Origin: Anadara kagoshimensis
Taxonomy: Eukaryota; Mollusca; Bivalvia; Arcoida; Arcidae
Direction of reading: 5' to 3'
Assembly: GCA_021292105.1 (NCBI GenBank)
Contig: CM037871.1
Location: forward strand, 14,176,196-14,240,195
DNA length: 64,000 nucleotides
Of this stretch, positions 1 to 11,496 are shown one piece after another (position 1 is the first letter of the stretch; the number at the start of each line of letters is the position of its first letter). Made by a program: the position numbers and the translations under genes. The notes below the pieces were generated by a model. The model was not told the DNA's origin and searched no databases. It saw only the letters and a program-made list of their open reading frames with translations.

Positions 1-900
1 TTTGCATGGTAGATGACGTCATGCAGTATTTTGTATACTTTTTTATCAATGTTTAACATATTACGGGAATGAACATTGTTAATTATTCTTTATTTATTTG
101 GAAAATCGAGTAATTTTATTTGATTTTCTTTGTGTGTAGGAATACATTTTGTCACCGAGAATACTTGAATCGGGAGGAAATTGGAACGTCATTCCCCTTT
201 GTTGATATTGCTGTGCGTGATTCCGATGTCGCAAAAACGCGCTATATAACAAAATAGTCATGCGGTGTCAACTTTACATATATAATATTCAAAAGAAAAT
301 TAAAAAAGTATTAGGAGAAACGTATATCCAGATTTAGCTTTGCTCAGGTAACTTCATTGTCTAGCAGTGCATGGTGAACGCCGGGTGTTTCAGCTCCGGT
401 TTGTCCCAACCAACCATAGAAAATAGGAAATTGCTGTATTGCCGAGTACTATTTGAAAACAAATTGGATAGGGTCATCCAGATACTGTATACGTAGACCA
501 TAACATTAAAATTAAAATTCCAAGTTGTATGGAAAGCCATAACTGTCTCATGCATAATATAATTGTGTTGTGTAGTCTTTATGTTGTTACGTGGTGTTAC
601 AACATCAATATTCGATGTCGTTTTACCATTATATTAAGTTGAAACTTCGTTATTTAATGTTGACTTATCATGAGCTTAGGTTAAAACTTTAATATTATAA
701 GTTTAAACATTGTTATGTCGAGCCAGAACTTCAACATGCTGTGTGAAATCAACACAATCTAACGTTACTGCACAAAAGAGTTAATTTATCGTTTCATTAT
801 GTCATGTGCTACGTTTGAATTATATAAATTGTCACGTGCTACTTTTTAGTTATATTATTTCATAAAAAATCGTAGTTGTTTAGCCAGAGGCACCTAACGC
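1..900. other. AT-rich intergenic stretch, nothing recognised
   Basis: No open frame with family resemblance, no tRNA-like fold and no clear repeat boundary was seen. Short open frames here look like chance. Confidence 0.5.
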
Positions 901-1087
901 GCTGTAGTCGCGTTCTTACTAATTATATATATAGGTTGTATGCAGGGAGCATACCCCTCCCAGGGGTTAAAGGGGTTACAATTTGTATTTTTATCACGGG
1001 TCTTTTTGACAAACCTGAAACTGATGCCCATCACACAGTGATTGTGGCAGAGTAAAAGAACATTAATTACTCACTGCTCTGAATTCA

Positions 1088-1175
1088 CTGAAATGTCTGT
1101 CACTTCTCCTAAAACTGGTTACGTCTCAAGAATATCATAAGTAAAATATTTTTGAATTAGACGTTACATCTCATT
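1088..1175 (+). repeat. 3' remnant of the tRNA-derived SINE (family 1)
   Basis: The stretch resembles the tail of the SINEs at 25635-25941 and 26505-26825: the 'cttctcctaaaactgg' block, then 'acgtctcaagaatat', then 'gaattagacgtta'. It is strongly diverged and lacks the tRNA-like head. Confidence 0.45.
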
Positions 1176-1298
1176 GAATCAATCTTGCAATCTGATGTAA
1201 TGTGTGAAGCAACGCCCCAGTTGATCAAAGATATAGATATTTCTAATGGATCTATAGAGTAACCATTAGCTCAACCTAAATAGTGTACCGCATTAAAA

Positions 1299-1342
1299 GA
1301 AGTTAAGCAACATCGAGTGTGGTCTACACCTTACAGTGATGT
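1299..1342 (+). repeat. 5S rRNA-like fragment
   Basis: GAAGTTAAGCAAC followed by a TCGAGTGTGGT-like stretch resembles the internal promoter region of animal 5S rRNA. Neither the 5' nor the 3' part of a 5S gene is present, so this is at most a fragment, for example of a 5S-derived repeat. Confidence 0.35.
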
Positions 1343-1553
1343 CAACAACTCGACCAACCAGTCCATCCTCTATTATTCTATTTTAGTCCGTGTTCTGAAT
1401 TTATATATATAATGTCCTCAGATTAGTTTTATTCACCTAATTGGGAGATTAAAGTTGTTTCACCAAGCTGAAGATGCCGTTAAATGCTATAGCTTAGTGC
1501 TCTCAGTTCTCATATCCTCAGTTGTAGTATGAGTTGGATCCGAATACATTGTA

Positions 1554-2199
1554 AAGAATGGAACAATCTAGAGGATTAGTGACTAATTCATTCGGAACAT
1601 CCTCTGGATGTGAAATGATAAAGGCGACATCTTTCTCCTTTTTAGCAGCATATTCTTTCATCTTGGGAACCTTGCAAACCACTCGATAGATTTTGCTAAA
1701 CATTTCTGAGGTTATGGAGTCTAATGCGATCTAGCTATCTAACTTGATGAAATTTTTGGGAAAAATCGGTATCATACTTAATTTTGGGATCAAAAATGCA
1801 AAAAATGAATTTTTCCATAAAACCATAACGTTTAACGCACTCCTGTTCAATAACTGTTCATTGTACGAAAAAGTCGTCCATTGACGAAAAAAGTTTACGA
1901 TCTGACGGAAAAGACGGTATTTTTATATTTTTTCTATCTTGCACATAAAATTCATAATAACTGTTTAAAGTCGACCCTATCATCCAAAATAAATACATGT
2001 ATAACGTACCGTTTTGAATTCGTACCCAAAATAAAGTAACCAATTCTTTACCAAATTATTGGTAGGTTTGGCACTTATCCGTTAGGTCTGTGTTAAACTT
2101 TTGAGTGGCAAGTTCTGTGGATGAGCTTTACTAATAGATATCCTCTAGATTGTTCCATTCTTTCCCGCGAAACCCCTAAAGGTGTCGCCACACTAGTAT
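1554..2199. mobile_element. Non-autonomous TIR element, copy 1
   Basis: A stretch of about 650 bp recurs in direct orientation at 2872-3518. About 610 bp of it (1554-2163) is bounded by inverted ends sharing GAATGGAACAATCTAGAGGA. A further 36 bp to the right (CCCGCGAAACCCC and on) is shared by both copies, so the repeat is longer than the TIR-bounded part. It has no credible coding frame and is probably a MITE-like DNA element. Confidence 0.65.
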
Positions 2200-2340
2200 T
2201 TTAGGCTCAAATGTTACCAGAAAAATGAACATAATTTATGATCCGAGTTAGATGAAAGTTTTGGCTTAACACTACTAGACTAAGGGCTAGACCAAGTTTG
2301 CTATCTCAGATTTAAAAAAAAAATTATTTTCATTTATACA

Positions 2341-2870
2341 TGATCACTGTGGTACAGCGTACACGGGATATTAAAGCATAAAATGAGCAAAACAGCCACT
2401 GTAAACAACACGAGCGGGAGTCGAAAGCCGATTTTTGACTTATCTGTTCATTTTAACATGTGATGGTGTATTGGGGCATCAATCGGACACATAAACGTTT
2501 CTATTGAAATAGTTAACTGCATATGATACACTGTTTAAACTTTAAAACAAATTGATAAAGCGCAAGTGCTCACCTGTGATTTTGCCGTCGCCGGGAGTTT
2601 CTGTTCAATATTTCAAATTTCACCTGATAAATAAAAATTCTGAAGCGTACAATTTCTCTAGGATGTTAAGAACTACATGTCGACCAAATTTCAGCTCAAT
2701 GTTTTGCGAAATAAAGGAGCAGGAGACGTTGAAAGATCGACGTGGTGTACTGGGAATTGATTCTCATCACCGGTTTAGTGTACTGGGAATTGCAAAATTA
2801 CGGTTACCGGGAAACGTGTATAACAATTTTTTCAAGTCCCAATTTTTAAAGAAATTGGGGATTGCGAATG
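2341..2870 (+). repeat. Long repeat, one arm of an inverted pair
   Basis: This region recurs in inverted orientation at about 6765-7199. Shared landmarks are the 'gtggtacagcgtacacggga' block, 'gggagtcgaaagccgatttt', 'gcgcaagtgctcacctgtga' and 'tgtactgggaattgca'. It contains a 112-codon open frame with no recognised family. It sits exactly between the two copies of the 1554/2872 element. Confidence 0.65.
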
Positions 2871-2871
2871 T

Positions 2872-3518
2872 AAAGAATGGAACAATCTAGAGGATTAGTT
2901 CCGAATTCATTCGGAACATCCTCTGGATGTGAAATGATAAAGGCGACAACTTTCCCCTTTTTAGCCGCATATTCTTGCATCTTGGGAACCTTGAAAACTA
3001 CTCCATAGATTTTGCTAAAAATTTCTGAGGTTATGAAGTCTAATGCGATCTAGCTATCTAACTTGGTGAATTTTATGGGAAAATTCGGTATCATACTTAA
3101 TTTTGGGGTCAAACATGCAAAAAATGAATTTATCCAAAAAACAATTACGTTTAACGCACTCCTGTTCAATAACCGTTCATTGTACGAAAAAGTCGTCCAT
3201 TGACCGAAAAAAGTTTAAGATCTGACGGAAAAGACGGTATTTTTATATTTTTTCTATCTTGCACGTAAAATCCACAATAACTGTTTAAAGTCGGCCCGGC
3301 CCTATCATCCAAAATAAATTTAACGTACCGTTTTGAATTTGTACCCATAATAAAGTAACCAATTCTTTACCAAATTATTGGTAGGTTAGGCACTTATCCG
3401 TTAGGTCTGTGTTAAACTTTTGATTGGCAAGTTCTGTGGATGAGCTCTACTAATTGAAATCCTCTATATTGTTCCATTCTTTCCCGCGAAACCCCTAAAG
3501 GTGTCGCCACACTAGTAT
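2872..3518. mobile_element. Non-autonomous TIR element, copy 2
   Basis: Direct repeat of 1554-2199 with the same inverted ends and the same 36-bp right extension. Scattered substitutions and a 4-bp insertion (ggcc) near 3295 separate the two, so the duplication is not recent. Confidence 0.65.
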
Positions 3519-3779
3519 GATACAGTTTGTATGCATGGTGCATACAATAATAAATAAGTTTCACTGTGCAAGTTTATATTAGCTGTTCATAGTAAAGGCT
3601 CTAACCTTGATTTCAAAATTGAATTAGGTAGATTGCTAATATTAAGAGACATAAAGTGATTCCATAGTTTCATTAAAATGTTTAACACTTAAGGATATCC
3701 AAACTAATATGGTATCCACACTAGGAAAATATGACCTTCAAATTTAAAAGTAAAAATGTGGGTTGTTGGATTTAAACGC

Positions 3780-4345
3780 AACAGAAAGGCCCTTGTTCTA
3801 GAAGGTCTGTCAGTGATGCAACCCCTGAAAAAGTCAATAAAGTTTATGATATTGTTACGACTGACAAGCGAGTTACAGAATGGTATGTAGCCAGTTGGTA
3901 TTCCACAGGGAATACATGTATTACATTTAATTCTGACAGAAAATCTTGCAATGAGGAATGCTTTCAGTTGGGTACCAACTTACCAAGGCATTTGGCAATT
4001 GGTCAGAAGCACATCGGGTGCACTTTGTTGTGTGCTTTTTTCAGAGATAAGTTACTATGGATTAAACGTGGGTTTATCAATTCACCCCAGTGGCCAAAGT
4101 TTACACTTGATCACCCTGAAAAAAGACCAATACTGTTACATCAGCTTGAGAGGGTAAGACATCGGCTTCTAGTGATGCTGATCATAATCTGGTGGTAGGT
4201 TATCTCCAAAAGGGACAAACAATCAATGACATATACTATTATCACTTATGATGCAGTTACGAAAAAATAATTAAATTCAAGAAATGACGGAAAGTTCAGT
4301 AAAGATGTGCTGTTCCGCTAAAAGTAGCCTATTTAAATAAGACAA
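3780..4345 (+). pseudogene. Decayed mariner transposase, N-terminal and middle part
   Basis: Conceptual translation gives mariner-like stretches: IVTTDKRVTEWYVASW (the HTH region), CFQLGTNLPRHLA (matching CARWVPRxL) and YLQKGQTIN..YYYHL (matching the conserved YLEKGxTINxxYY block near 4200), then a KFSKDVLF-like piece. The C-terminal part appears at 5735-6015 after about 1.4 kb of unrelated DNA. The same family occurs inside each 3.65-kb unit at 46548-61157. Stops and frameshifts make it non-functional. Family assignment is by motif only. Confidence 0.5.
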
Positions 4346-4684
4346 ATCTTAGGCAATGATAGTGAAACTGCAGCCAGTTGGTGCTTGGTATATTATTATT
4401 ATTAGTAGTACTTGTTATTGTCTATAGAATGATTAAAAATTGCCGATTCAAGGTAAAATATATCACGTTTTAAACAGCATCACTTATGAGTGGTCGGAAT
4501 TGTGCACCGTTATCAGTATGTAGGTTGCATTTACATAGAACATTCAATAAACAAGCTGTTCTTATTTAGAGGTGGTCTTTACGTTAATGCCACTAGACAA
4601 TATAGAAACATATATGTAAAATGTGTAGAGTTTTTTATATCTCATTTTACGAGGGACTATCCTAGTATCCTAGTATTTCCGATT

Positions 4685-5045
4685 GAGAGGCCTAATGAAT
4701 AAGACACCAGTCTACAAAACAAATCCAGGGTCTCTCACCGCTGTGTGTTCGAGTCCCACTCAGACCACATGCGGGAAAGTGATTTTTCCTTGCCGTTGGC
4801 CTTGAATTGTTTACCTGGTATCAGTATAATGTGCCTAGGGAGTGGTACGCTTGTCTGCAGGATACTGACTTTGTGAGCTAGCACGTTAAAGTCGCCATGA
4901 GTGCGCCCTAGTACAAAGCAGACCATAAAACACACTTGCACTTCACATGCATACACGAACTTGTTTATAGATTAATAAAATTAATAGTTCTCATCGCGAA
5001 TAGCTGGAAAATTGCTGATGCGACGTTAACCAACCAACCAACCCA
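4685..5045 (+). mobile_element. tRNA-derived SINE (family 2), full-length-looking copy
   Basis: The head resembles a tRNA: GGCCTAATGAATAAGAC as A box and GTTCGAGTCCCA as B box, about 60 bp apart. A unique body follows, then the tail 'tgatgcgacgttaacc' and (aacc)n. A second copy is at 62730-63345. It lies within the DNA that separates the two mariner pieces at 3780-4345 and 5735-6015. Confidence 0.7.
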
Positions 5046-5734
5046 TTTCCGATTGTCCGACACGGCAATTATTTTTGTGCCTTGTTTCAATACCCGGATA
5101 CAAAATTACACGCGTATCGAGGTGTCAGTATAGTTTTAGGCACTTTTTTGCGATATTTAGGAATTTAAAAAAATGTATATAATATTTTACCAAGTGCATT
5201 ATTTCTGAAATGCTATGGTTATGATAAACTAACAGGCCAAAAATGGCAGTGTCTAAAAACTGGAAATTTTGAATACATGTAGATAAAATTTGAGCTTTCA
5301 TCGTGGATTTGCAAAAAATCGAATCGGTTGACATAAGAATTTTTCTATATTATTTGATAAAACTGTATTTGCTTTCTGAACACATTTATTTAAAAAAATC
5401 TATCGAGCGGATTTTTGACAACCAAAGCATCAGTATACGGCGCCTTGTTGAAGCGTTTATGTCAAAAGATGATTTTCTTTTGCGTCTAAAGACTGTATAC
5501 GAGATTTTGGTACAATGATATGAGCCAGACAATAAAGCATAGAGTCGTCAGTTGATAGGGCCTGGGTCCCCTAGGACAAAGAAGGTTAAAAAGCATTAGT
5601 CTACTGGCAAGGTGATGACCACAGTATTTTGAGACGCAAAAGGTGTTATTGTGTTGACTTTTAACCAAAGAGAAGTACAATGATATATAACTGGAGTGCA
5701 CTATACAAACTTGCTAGACCACACGAGAACTGAT
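5046..5734. other. Unassigned filler between mariner pieces
   Basis: Only short open frames without family resemblance are present. The 10-mer GTGAAACTGC occurs at 4362-4371 and 5739-5748, close to the two broken ends of the mariner copy, so the whole 4372-5738 segment could be one insertion. Confidence 0.3.
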
Positions 5735-6015
5735 ATCTGTGAAACTGCCACAACAGGACAACGCAAGAGTACACAGTTGCAAAGTTACAATGAAGGCTGT
5801 GGGGCGAAATACCACATTCTGCCTAGCTCGTAGCGACTTCTTCTTTTCCCAAAATTGAAAAATGATACCCGAGGGCGTCATTTCAGGTCTGACCAAGAAG
5901 TCATGAAAACAGTTGAGGAATGTGTCAATGGAAATGACCCTGTCTTTTTTCAAATCTGGGGTGATGGATAAGTGCATCACACTAGAGGGCACTGGATTAC
6001 ATTAAAAGGAAGAGG
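5735..6015 (+). pseudogene. Decayed mariner transposase, C-terminal part
   Basis: The plus strand reads QQDNARVHSCKVTMKAV (third catalytic region, matching QDNAPxHxxxV), LARSDFFFS (matching LAPSDFxLF) and FFKSGVMDKCITLEG (matching FFxSGIxxLxxRWxKCIxLxGDYVEK). These are hallmarks of mariner transposase. The reading changes frame and meets stops. It probably belongs to the same copy as 3780-4345. Confidence 0.6.
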
Positions 6016-6764
6016 TGGATCTAATCCGGAAAAAAGGTTAAGCTGGTTTCTTATTGATAGGCCCTCGTAAATGAAAATTCAAAATAAACACATGACACTA
6101 TGGACTATGTTTAACATGTTAAAAATGAAAAAAATGTGTTATATTGTTAAAATTTTTTATTTATAAAATTTAATCAGTTTCAAGACATTTGATTTTACTC
6201 TCGTCTCATTTGTGGATCTGTTTTACACCAGGTACCTCCTTTCGACGACTAATTCATCTTGACCTTTGATATAAATAAGTTATATTTTAGCTGGTCGATT
6301 TGATCTAATGACATTAGGTTAAATATTTAAAAAGATTTCTCAAATTGTAATCTTTATTTTCCTGCTCAGTTCCAAACTACAAAGTTTTTTTTCTTTACTT
6401 TCACTAGTTGCATTTGCTATGACACTGTCAAACTTTAACAATTTAAGAACGGATTATATTTTGACATTACACATGGGTCTTTGTAATGGTTTAGTAAACA
6501 CTTTGATCCCTCTCAATCTAAATATATCGGGGAAATGTTTGTTAAAGATATTGTCTATGTATGTTTCATCTTCATCTCGTCTATAATGCATTATTAATAA
6601 TAACAGATGTTGAGGATTTTCACTAGATAATTAATTGTTTTGTTTGTCATTGAAAAAGCAGAATAAATTCTATATAAGTTCATTAAAACATGAAAATCGC
6701 ACAGCTGGCAAGATATTTGAATCCTCAATTCCCAGTATACCTACTTACTCCTTAATTGCCAATA

Positions 6765-7199
6765 CCCAGTACACCTTTTTGCAATTCCCAGTACACCGCA
6801 TGTTATCCTCCAACGTCTCCTGCTCCTTTATATCTCAATACATTGAGCTGAAATTTGTTCGACATGTAGTTCTTAACATCCTAGAGGAATTGCACGCTTC
6901 AGAATTTTTATTTATCAGGTTAAATTTGAAATATTGGAAAGAAACTCCCGGCGACGGCAAAATCACAGGTGAGCACTTGCGCTTTTTCAATTTGTTTTAA
7001 AGTTTAAACGGTGTATCGGATGCAGTTAACTATTTCAATAGAATCGTTTATGTGTCCGATTGATGCCCAAATACACCATCACATGTTAAAATGAACAGAT
7101 AAGTCAAAAATCGGCTTTCGACTCCCGCTGGTGTTGTTTACACTGGCTGTTTTGCTCATTTTATGCTTTAATATCCCGTGTACGCTGTACCACAGTGAT
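6765..7199 (-). repeat. Long repeat, inverted partner of 2341-2870
   Basis: Reverse complement of the 2341-2790 region with scattered mismatches. Landmarks are 'gtgcaattcccagtacacc'-like text at the left and the 'cccgtgtacgctgtaccaca' block at the right. The 121-codon plus-strand frame here (6635-7000) is antisense to the 112-codon frame in the partner, so neither is likely coding. Confidence 0.65.
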
Positions 7200-8400
7200 G
7201 ATGACAGACTGAAATAATTTTAAAAATTTTATAAAAAATTATGTGCAAGAATCAAGTTTTCGCGTATATGCACGCAACGCCACTGATTACTAATGGATTT
7301 AGCATAATAAACCACATGTATGTAAGAGTTTTCTATTTACATTATACGTGCTAAATATTTTAAATATTTTAATATTTGTATAAATTACAAATACTATTAA
7401 AAATGTATATTTAATATTTTAGACTGGCAATTCTTAGGTATGTTGGTTGAAATATTGAATCTTAAAACAGTCTTTGAATTTTGCAAATGTACTTTAGGCA
7501 CTTTTCATTAGTTACTCTAGAAAAAAAGTACTGTATATTTACGTAATCAGTAATCATGAATGTGCTTTTACCTAGCTTAACATGATAATACAAGATCTTC
7601 AAGCAATACAGTTTAACAAATTAAAATGGCATAGGAACGTAGCATAATGTAACAATACCCGAATACAATGAAGTTCAATTTAACATAATGATACACGAAC
7701 TTGAAATAACGCAGTTTCAAACAATCATAATGATAAATCATCATAAAACAGCGAATTTGCAAATTAAAAACATTTTAATGACTTAAGATAATAATATTGT
7801 AACTGTACTCCATGTGCCAATGTTTAGTTTGTGCCCATATTATCAAACAAACCATCCTTTTCACCGATCAAATGTATACATTCACATGTGGGTTTCGATG
7901 AAAAATAGAAATCATACTACTACAAAACTGATTAATTTTTTCGCTGATTAAACTCTTCTGAGAAGGGATTCCAATAAAATTCTAGTCGGTTTTATATTAG
8001 GTTGGATGGAATAGAAGTAAGAAGGTCTGATGACATTGAAAATTTTGAAACGACCCCTCAACAGTATTTTGTATACAGTCAAAGTTTGCAGTATATAGAA
8101 GTAAAAAAAATGTCTCTTAATATGACTAACACATCGGTATTGTGATTCTATCTTTGAGCTGTATGTAAGACTTTTTGTTCAGCTATAATTTAGATCCAAA
8201 AAGTAAAAAGTTTAATTTTCCTTTAGGTTAAGATTCATCAGTCGTAAAATGGATAAGGTGATTGTATTTATCGATGTTTAAACTCTGTTAATACACTCAT
8301 ATTTGAATCACCACAAAGATATGTTATTTCATGAAGATTTATGAAACTAGACTTATTTATTTGTAAATTATGATATATTTCTATTGAATTTAATATTTTT
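7200..8400. other. AT-rich stretch, nothing recognised
   Basis: No credible coding frame, RNA gene or repeat boundary seen. Confidence 0.5.
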
Positions 8401-8545
8401 TATAAAACATGCTGACCAATGTCCAAATCACAATCCTAAAGCTAAGTTTAATCACTGAAACTGCCAAATTACGCCAGACTTTTGAACTTCCACCAGGGAA
8501 GTGAGGCCTGGTTATCCAGAAGAGTAAACACCTCCTGTTTAGCTA

Positions 8546-9816
8546 CGAGGGGAGATCAAAAAGTTCATAGAGCACGGTATTGCCGCAACAAACCATACAG
8601 TTCATATTTATTTTTCAATATAGTTCTTACTTACCCCAATGCACTAAGCCCACCTTCCTTTCAGACTGTCTATACCCCTCCGTTTGATCCCGAAACCATG
8701 CCTCTGTAGCAGCCTTAAGTCCATCATCATCAGGAAATCTGATACCCCGTAAATGGTATTTTAAATTTCTAAATAGGAAATAATCACTGGGTGCCAACGC
8801 GGGACTGTAAATTTGGTGATAAGTTGTTCGAACTTGCATTCAGGAATCGCTGCTTGTGCAATCCTTGACTTGTGCACAGGAGCATTGTCGCAAAGAAGCA
8901 ATACCCCTCGGGTCAACTTTCCCCTCCTTTTAAATTTAATAATAGTTTTCAGCTGCTTCATTATATCAGCTTATTAAGCCCCAGTGATAGAGATTGCAGC
9001 AACTTTATAATTGATTAATAGAACGTCCTTCGAATCCCAAAACACAGTGGCCATAACTTTGCTAGCTGGTGGTTGATTTTTGAATTTCTTTGGTGCGGGT
9101 GAGCCAGGATGCTTCCATTGCATAGACTCTATTTTTTATTTCTGTGTTCCAATGTTGAATTCATGTTTCATCATCAGTTACTCAGCGTAAATGGAAGCTA
9201 TCCGGGTTATCATTATAAATACCAATAACTCCCGACTTGACTGGAGTCTTTGGAAGCTAACTTTGCATTAAGGTTTCTGGAGACCCATCTTTCGGATACT
9301 TTTGACATCACAAAATGCTCGTGGATAACCGTGTATACACTTTCGTGTGAAATGTCATACTTCCTAGCTATGTCATCAATCCTAATTCGACGAACATTCA
9401 TCATGAGGGTCTCCACAGGCGTGACAATTTCATTTGTGATGGCATCAGCTGGCCGACATGAACGTTGGTCATCCTTCAGTGAGGTGCGCCCACGTTCAGC
9501 GGACCATTTTGCCACTGTTGAATAGGCAGGGCCACTGTCTTCCCACATCTTGGCCATTCGCTGGTGAATTTCTTTGACATTTGATCCCTCTACTGTGAGG
9601 AGTTTTATTGCTGCCCTATACTCAACAGTTTGATTTTCCCTGATTGCTTGATGGTCACAAACTTTGAATGCTTTTGAGAATTACACAAATATGTTGTGAC
9701 ACAATAAACTTGATATGTTTTAAATGTCGGAATGTTGTGTTGTCTAAATAAGTAGAGAAAATGTGTGCTACACTTGGCTGTATACGCTGTTCTATGAACA
9801 TTCTGACTTCCTCTCG
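8546..9816 (-). mobile_element. mariner-family DNA transposon, 1271 bp, complete ends
   Basis: Inverted ends (8546-8580 and 9782-9816) begin CGAGGGGAGATCAAAAAGTT and CGAGAGGAAGTCAGAATGTT and are flanked by the TA target duplication at 8544-8545 and 9817-9818. Length and ends fit the mariner family. The interrupted host repeat is continuous on either side, which confirms the boundaries. Confidence 0.92.
8600..9690 (-). pseudogene. mariner transposase, decayed
   Basis: The minus strand encodes in order: an N-terminal helix-turn-helix region (VEYRAAIKLLTVEGSNVKEI, then SAERGRTSLKDDQRSCRPAD, IDDIARKYDISHESVYTVI), the VTDDETWIQHW block with the second catalytic Asp region (about 9150), LLLCDNAPVHKS (about 8880), and YSPALAPSDYFLF with HLRGIRFPDDDGL (about 8740-8810). 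These are diagnostic mariner motifs. The pieces lie in different frames, with stops after the SERWVSRNL segment and around 8960-9180, so no active enzyme is made. N-terminal part 9213-9557 is the longest intact segment. Confidence 0.88.
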
Positions 9817-10204
9817 TAGCTGATCCGCTATGTGTGTAAACAAAATTAAGGATCATGGAACCATAAGGCATCAGGACAATCTTAGATACAGAAGCATTAT
9901 GTCTATCAACACTGTGATGACGGCCATAAAAGTGTTGAGGGTCCCTTTAACCCAACACTTGCAATAACCCTGGTCAACATTTAAGTTTTTAAACAAATTA
10001 TCACGTTGTTCTGGTAGTGGGCATTAGCTCTACGATAGCATATCATTTGTGAAACAAATAAACCATAAGCAGGATAAGCTGGTATATTGTAAATTGTGTA
10101 TTCTGCAATCTTCAAATTGTCACAATGACGTACGAAATACCTTAGTAGTTTCAATGTTTTGTAATTACAGATGAATTTATTATATCATCTTAAATACCGT
10201 CACC

Positions 10205-10757
10205 ATGGCAACTGCGAAAGGCCTATCCTGCGATAAAGAAAGGACAAACTATTTACGTCTTTGTCGTGGAATAATTGATCTGGGATCTCGAGTATTGAGG
10301 GACATTTTGAAGCAAAACATTTTGCCAGCTGACATCAAGAACGCTGTAAAATCTTCAAATTTAAAACTTAACTCTGGTCAACGTCAGCAGCTGGGCACAG
10401 TTATTCAAGGTGCGGATGCATATTCACAGCTTGATATCAGTTTATTATATTGTTTGATCCGGGGACTTTGTTCTAACATAAAACCTACCAAAGGATGGAA
10501 CTCTCCCTATCCACCATCTCCCACCGAAAATAATGTCGGAGATGACGTAGAGAGAATCAGGTGCATCAGGAATTTTATTTATGGTCATATTGCTGAAACA
10601 CGAGTTTCAGACCTAATCTTTGAAGAGTACTGGGACGAATTAGACAATGTAATGTCTAGAATGGATGCGAGTTTTGGTAGCCAGTACAGAGAGCTTTTAC
10701 TGACTATCGAAATTGACAGCATGGATTTGGTAACAATCAAAAGAGAACATTTAAAAG
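10205..10757 (+). CDS. Gene A exon 1: DZIP3-type HEPN domain
   Basis: First coding exon of a three-exon gene. The ATG lies in CACCATGG, a strong start context; a splice acceptor-like 'taattacag' at 10170 suggests an upstream untranslated exon. Residues 1-184 match the DZIP3/hRUL138-like HEPN domain: DISLLYCLIRGLC, GW..P..PTENNVGDDVERIR, and RNFIYGH at residues 122-128, an R-x5-H spacing that fits the HEPN ribonuclease motif. HEPN domains of this type act as RNA-cleaving or protein-interaction modules in immune sensors. The exon ends AAAG|GTAAGT in phase 1. Domain name is by motif recognition; catalytic activity is inferred. Confidence 0.9.
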
Positions 10758-11051
10758 GTAAGTGGACGCAATAACCGTGAAATTATGCAGATCTATGACC
10801 AAGCTACTTTCAGTCAGTACATTAGTTTTGTCAATAAAATCGAAGATGATTATAAATTTTGATTAGATCACACTTCAGACACTCTGTATTACATTTCTTT
10901 TCTTCTCAACTTAAATCCAATGTGTTATTTAACCGCACTTTGTTTTTTACATTGTTTTGCTAATTTTAATTTCATTTCGATAGAATTGAAGTATTTAAAA
11001 AATAAGCCTGTAGGCATGGTTATCGAGATATACTATGAAATCAAAAGTAAA

Positions 11052-11302
11052 TATACTGATCGAATTCCAAATCACAATCCAAACGAAAAGTGAAAACTTT
11101 CAAAATTGACAAGTTCAGTTAAACACTGTAACTTATACCAGGTAAATGAAGTTGGGTACCAGCTTCAACCGATACGTGTGTATCCAAAATTGAGAATGAA
11201 AGGAACATGCAACTATTAGACGTCAACTATATCTAGGGTTTATTATACAGAGACATAAAACATTTCAATTAATAAGCCTAGGCTTGCAATATTGTCCTGC
11301 TT
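11052..11302 (-). repeat. Diverged retroelement 3' tail in intron 1 of gene A
   Basis: Resembles the tail at 30655-30950 in the same orientation: 'ccaaatcacaatcc' at the left end, 'gacaagttcagttaaacac', 'gaaaggaacatgcaactatta', 'gacgtcaactatatc', ending near 'aagcctaggcttgcaata'. Confidence 0.5.
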
Positions 11303-11496
11303 CAACAATTGATGCGTAAGCATCTTGCTTTTCCTAGCGGTGTATTACCTTTAAAACAAATATATCATCAACATAAGAAACTGCTACAAGTATATTGCTT
11401 GATAGAAAAAGAAATCTTGAAATAATCACGCTGAATGATAATAGTCAGAAGCTCGTTATTTACTTTTTATGTATTATTGTTTAATTATAATTACAG

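Larger units (their letters stand above)
8408..10100 (-). mobile_element. Retroelement 3' end (RT family), split by a mariner
   Basis: On the minus strand this is the 3' part of the reverse-transcriptase element best seen at 35655-36460: the coding end (a NIPAYPAYGLFVS-like stretch near 10050) through the conserved tail (gacggcc..., cacctcctgtttagcta, cttccaccagggaag). The mariner at 8546-9816 interrupts the tail at a TA. It is 5'-truncated and decayed. It ends about 100 bp upstream of the first coding exon of gene A. Confidence 0.65.

Noticed and set aside
2552-2890. 112-codon frame, and its 121-codon counterpart at 6635-7000
   Set aside because: They are on opposite strands of the same inverted repeat, so conservation reflects repeat identity, not coding. 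No family resemblance.
4735-4956. Minus-strand 73-codon frame
   Set aside because: It lies wholly inside the family 2 SINE and is antisense to it.
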